Assembly: GCA_024642705.1 (NCBI GenBank)
Contig: JAHEAQ010000035.1
Coordinates: 10,809-44,615 of the forward strand
Direction: 5' to 3'
DNA length: 33,807 nt
Source: Bacteroidota bacterium
GTDB taxonomy: Bacteria; Bacteroidota; Bacteroidia; Chitinophagales; Saprospiraceae
Shown here: piece after piece, positions 33,705 to 33,807 of the stretch
Layout: every line of letters starts with the position of its first letter
Position numbering within the stretch: the stretch's first letter is position 1
The notes under the pieces: generated by a model
Told to the model about the DNA's origin: nothing
Database searches by the model: none
What the model saw: the letters and a program-made list of their open reading frames with translations, nothing else
Translations under genes and position numbers: made by a program

Positions 33705-33807
33705 TTAGAAACCTTCGTTCTGAGTTAATGTAGGATTTCCATTATCATCATTAGACTGATCAATTGCATCCTGAGGAATAGGGAATCTAATGTTTTTATC
33801 TTGGAAT
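33705..33807 (-). CDS. SusD/RagB-like outer-membrane lipoprotein, C-terminal fragment
   Basis: Only the last 33 residues and the TAA stop are in the window; the rest lies to the right. The visible end 'NIRFPIPQDAIDQ' through 'NPTLTQNEGF' is the typical C-terminus of SusD/RagB nutrient-binding lipoproteins (FPIPQ-E/A-ID, then N-L-QN-G-F/Y). SusD proteins sit on the cell surface over a SusC transporter and bind glycans or peptides. A susC-like gene is expected upstream, to the right of the window. The strong hairpin at 33646-33679 ends this transcript, so it is a separate operon converging on the ThuA-like gene. Confidence 0.85.
   Translation of the reverse strand, partial: FQDKNIRFPIPQDAIDQSNDDNGNPTLTQNEGF

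Overview
The window is low-GC DNA of a free-living-type Bacteroidota, probably from the Cytophagia/Saprospiria side of the phylum (inference). The evidence is an STN/TonB-dependent receptor paired with a DUF4249 lipoprotein, the C-terminus of a SusD-like protein at the right edge, many lipoproteins with short hydrophobic signals ending in Cys, Tat-exported Gfo/Idh/MocA proteins, and a TAnnTTTG-type -7 promoter element.

Left third (1-13702, all minus strand). One tightly packed six-gene operon is read right to left: two paralogous FG-GAP/VCBS lipoproteins of over 1000 residues with ASPIC/UnbV domains, a 704-residue TPR-like/FG-GAP/ASPIC lipoprotein, a 492-residue FG-GAP lipoprotein, a 906-residue STN-type TonB-dependent receptor, and a DUF4249 lipoprotein cut by the window edge. 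Junctions range from 38-bp overlaps to 3-bp gaps, and three of the genes appear to use GTG or TTG starts. The set looks like one outer-membrane capture and uptake machine. A 325-bp divergent promoter region (13703-14027) follows, with a -7 box and two hairpins.

Middle and right (14028-32956, all plus strand). This is a long series of secreted and cytoplasmic sugar-processing genes: a GH109-like Gfo/Idh/MocA protein, a DUF1080 protein, a second Gfo/Idh/MocA oxidoreductase, a Tat-exported TIM-barrel isomerase/epimerase, a second DUF1080 protein, two tandem PPK2 polyphosphate kinases (the second with an Asp-to-Asn change in Walker B), two very large haem-binding lipoproteins (a cytochrome c/DUF6797/propeller protein and a DUF6807/dehydrogenase-propeller/HEAT/cytochrome c fusion), a DTE-like sugar 3-epimerase, two more TIM-barrel isomerases, an alpha/beta hydrolase, and a ThuA-like lipoprotein. 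Gfo/Idh/MocA, DUF1080, xylose-isomerase-like TIM-barrel and ThuA families together are the known parts of oxidative (3-keto) glycoside breakdown. The best working model is a periplasmic pathway that oxidises and cleaves glycosides, with cytochrome lipoproteins possibly taking electrons and cytoplasmic isomerases finishing the products. That model is inference.

Right edge (32957-33807). A 748-bp gene-free stretch holds two diverged direct copies of a roughly 190-bp element spaced 318 bp apart, then a strong terminator on the minus strand for the SusD-like gene entering from the right. No tRNA, rRNA, CRISPR array, insertion sequence or transposase was seen.
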